NCBI GenBank assembly: GCA_009908925.1
Contig: JAAAOH010000368.1
Location: forward strand, 1 to 6,211
From: Spirochaetota bacterium
GTDB lineage: Bacteria; Spirochaetota; Spirochaetia; DSM-27196; PWMO01
DNA: 6,211 nt
Direction of reading: 5' to 3'
The notes beneath the pieces are model-generated. The model saw only the letters and a program-made list of their open reading frames with translations. It was not told the origin of the DNA and did not search any database. Shown here in pieces: positions 5,421 to 6,211 of the stretch; position 1 is the first letter of the stretch, and each line of letters opens with the position of its first letter. Both the position numbers and the translations under genes were made by a program.

Positions 5421-5449
5421 TTGACAGGTGGAAAGCCCCGCGCGACACT
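5421..5449 (+). promoter_or_regulatory. Possible promoter of the glutamate dehydrogenase gene
   Basis: A perfect TTGACA (5421-5426) is followed after 17 bp by GACACT (5444-5449), a weak -10 keeping the key A2 and T6. An A/T-rich stretch (about 5331-5420) precedes it, as for an UP element. A start near 5456 would give a leader of about 68 bases. Confidence 0.45.
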
Positions 5450-5467
5450 TTTCAGTAGGGGTGCGGT

Positions 5468-5494
5468 CGCCTGCAAGCCCGACGGGGCCCGGCG
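5468..5494 (+). other. GC-rich hairpin in the glutamate dehydrogenase leader
   Basis: GCCC (5477-5480) pairs with GGGC (5485-5488) around a GACG loop, extended below an internal loop by CGCC (5468-5471) with GGCG (5491-5494). There is no T tract, so it is not a terminator as drawn. It may only reflect high GC content. Confidence 0.3.
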
Positions 5495-5513
5495 GCGCGA
5501 AGCGTACACCCGA

Positions 5514-5519
5514 GGAGGG
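5514..5519 (+). promoter_or_regulatory. Ribosome-binding site of glutamate dehydrogenase
   Basis: GGAGGG (within GAGGAGGG) lies four bases before ATG at 5524-5526 and fixes this start. Confidence 0.8.
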
Positions 5520-5523
5520 CGCG

Positions 5524-6211
5524 ATGCACGACGAGCCGAATATCAAAGCGAACGAGAAGTCCGGCGCACGGCCGAAGCAGAAGCCGAGCTTGCACGACAC
5601 GGTGCTCGGTCAGTTCAATCTGGCTGCAGATCTCTGCGAGCTCGATCCCGACATCAGGCGAATCCTGTCGGCAACCAACAACGAACTGGTGGTACATTTC
5701 CCGGTCCGTATGGATTCGGGCCGCATCGAAGTATTCAGCGGATACCGTGTGCAGCACAACAACGCACTCGGCCCCTACAAGGGCGGTCTCCGGTTCCACC
5801 CCTCGGTACACATCGAAGAGGTAAGAGCCCTTGCGATGTGGATGACGTGGAAAGCGGCCATAGCCCGCATACCCTACGGCGGCGCGAAGGGAGGAATCAC
5901 CCTCGACCCCGCCAACTACTCGGAGACCGAGCTCGAACATATCACGAGGCGATTCACCTACTCTCTCGGCAACAACATCGGGCCCGACTATGATATTCCG
6001 GCGCCCGATGTGAACACGAACGCGCAGATCATGGCCTGGATTCTCGATACCTACCTCGCCACCAAACCACCCGACGAGCGCCAACGCTGCATTCATGTGG
6101 TCACCGGTAAGCCGGTCGAGGCCGGAGGTAGTGAGGGCCGCGACCGGGCCACCGGTGAGGGCGTATACTACGTGGTGCAGAAGTGGGCCGAGCAGCAGGG
6201 CAAGCGCCTGG
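5524..6211 (+). CDS. Glu/Leu/Phe/Val dehydrogenase family, glutamate dehydrogenase, N-terminal part (229 codons, cut by window end)
   Basis: The frame is open from ATG 5524 to the window end. It encodes the whole substrate-binding domain and the beginning of the nucleotide-binding domain. Glutamate dehydrogenase interconverts glutamate and 2-oxoglutarate plus ammonium with NAD(P). Motifs: a hydrophilic Lys/Pro-rich N-terminal tail (1-22) not usual in the core fold; VHFPVRMDSG (57-66); GPYKGGLRFHPSV (83-95) with substrate-binding Lys86; TWKAAIARIPYGGAKGGI (108-125) with Lys110 and catalytic Lys122; GPDYDIPAPDVNT (153-165) with catalytic Asp162; VTGKPVEAGGSEGR (193-206) and ATGEGV (209-214). 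These patterns point to the hexameric 420-450 residue class, so about half is missing. The NAD/NADP specificity region lies beyond the end. It is divergent from iorA across a 285-bp regulatory region, which suits supply of 2-oxoglutarate to the aminotransferase. Sister family members acting on leucine, phenylalanine or valine lack this extended GPYKGGLRFHP pattern. Confidence 0.94.
   Translation, partial: MHDEPNIKANEKSGARPKQKPSLHDTVLGQFNLAADLCELDPDIRRILSATNNELVVHFPVRMDSGRIEVFSGYRVQHNNALGPYKGGLRFHPSVHIEEVRALAMWMTWKAAIARIPYGGAKGGITLDPANYSETELEHITRRFTYSLGNNIGPDYDIPAPDVNTNAQIMAWILDTYLATKPPDERQRCIHVVTGKPVEAGGSEGRDRATGEGVYYVVQKWAEQQGKRL

Noticed and set aside
5376..5993. + strand frame of 205 codons and a - strand frame (5452-6096) over the glutamate dehydrogenase region
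   Set aside because: The frame starting at 5524 encodes clear glutamate dehydrogenase motifs and continues off the window; the other two are out-of-frame shadows rich in Arg, Gly and Pro.
1..6211. CRISPR arrays, tRNA or rRNA genes, known riboswitches
   Set aside because: No regularly spaced direct repeats, no cloverleaf-like intergenic stretch and no conserved rRNA segments were seen. The intergenic regions are short (under 290 bases) and accounted for by repeats, promoters and the terminator.

Overview
The window is GC-rich (estimated by eye in the upper 50s %) and bacterial in organisation: dense genes, Shine-Dalgarno sites, sigma70-like promoters and one intrinsic terminator. The gene content suggests an anaerobic amino-acid fermenter: a ferredoxin-dependent 2-oxoacid oxidoreductase, a linked aminotransferase, a catabolic-type glutamate dehydrogenase and a Na+-coupled transporter. 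A spirochaete or a similar anaerobe is plausible, but nothing in the window fixes the phylum.

Layout from left to right. (1) 1-134, + strand: the last 43 codons of a neurotransmitter:sodium symporter family transporter, followed by a strong rho-independent terminator at 194-224. (2) 135-295: a short repeat zone with two copies of a GGGACGGAGG motif, one enclosed by a 12-bp inverted repeat. (3) 296-1120, - strand: a stand-alone alpha/beta hydrolase. (4) 1121-1311: a divergent intergenic region with a third motif copy and G-runs. (5) 1312-1860, + strand: a REP-associated (Y1, HUH) transposase of the RAYT type. It meets the next gene tail to tail, and both stop codons lie in one CTAG. (6) 5238 down to 1857, - strand: an operon of iorA (3634-5238), iorB (3065-3634) and a class I/II aminotransferase (1857-3038). 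iorA and iorB overlap at TGATG and a 26-nt gap separates iorB from the aminotransferase. A good promoter lies at 5303-5332. (7) 5239-5523: a divergent regulatory region. (8) 5524-6211, + strand: the N-terminal half of a glutamate dehydrogenase, cut by the window end.

How the genes may work together (inference from family knowledge). The transporter could import amino acids. The aminotransferase would convert aromatic or other amino acids to 2-oxoacids using 2-oxoglutarate. IorAB would decarboxylate the aryl-pyruvates to aryl-acetyl-CoA while reducing ferredoxin. Glutamate dehydrogenase, from the divergent promoter, would regenerate 2-oxoglutarate and release ammonium. The acyl-CoA synthetase that would harvest ATP is not in the window.

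The two least ordinary points are: (a) six copies of one short oriented motif (GGGACGGAGG) in 6.2 kb around a RAYT gene, including copies in an mRNA leader, in a ribosome-binding site and inside a coding sequence; and (b) an IorA that ends without the C-terminal ferredoxin domain usual for the family, with no ferredoxin gene in the operon.
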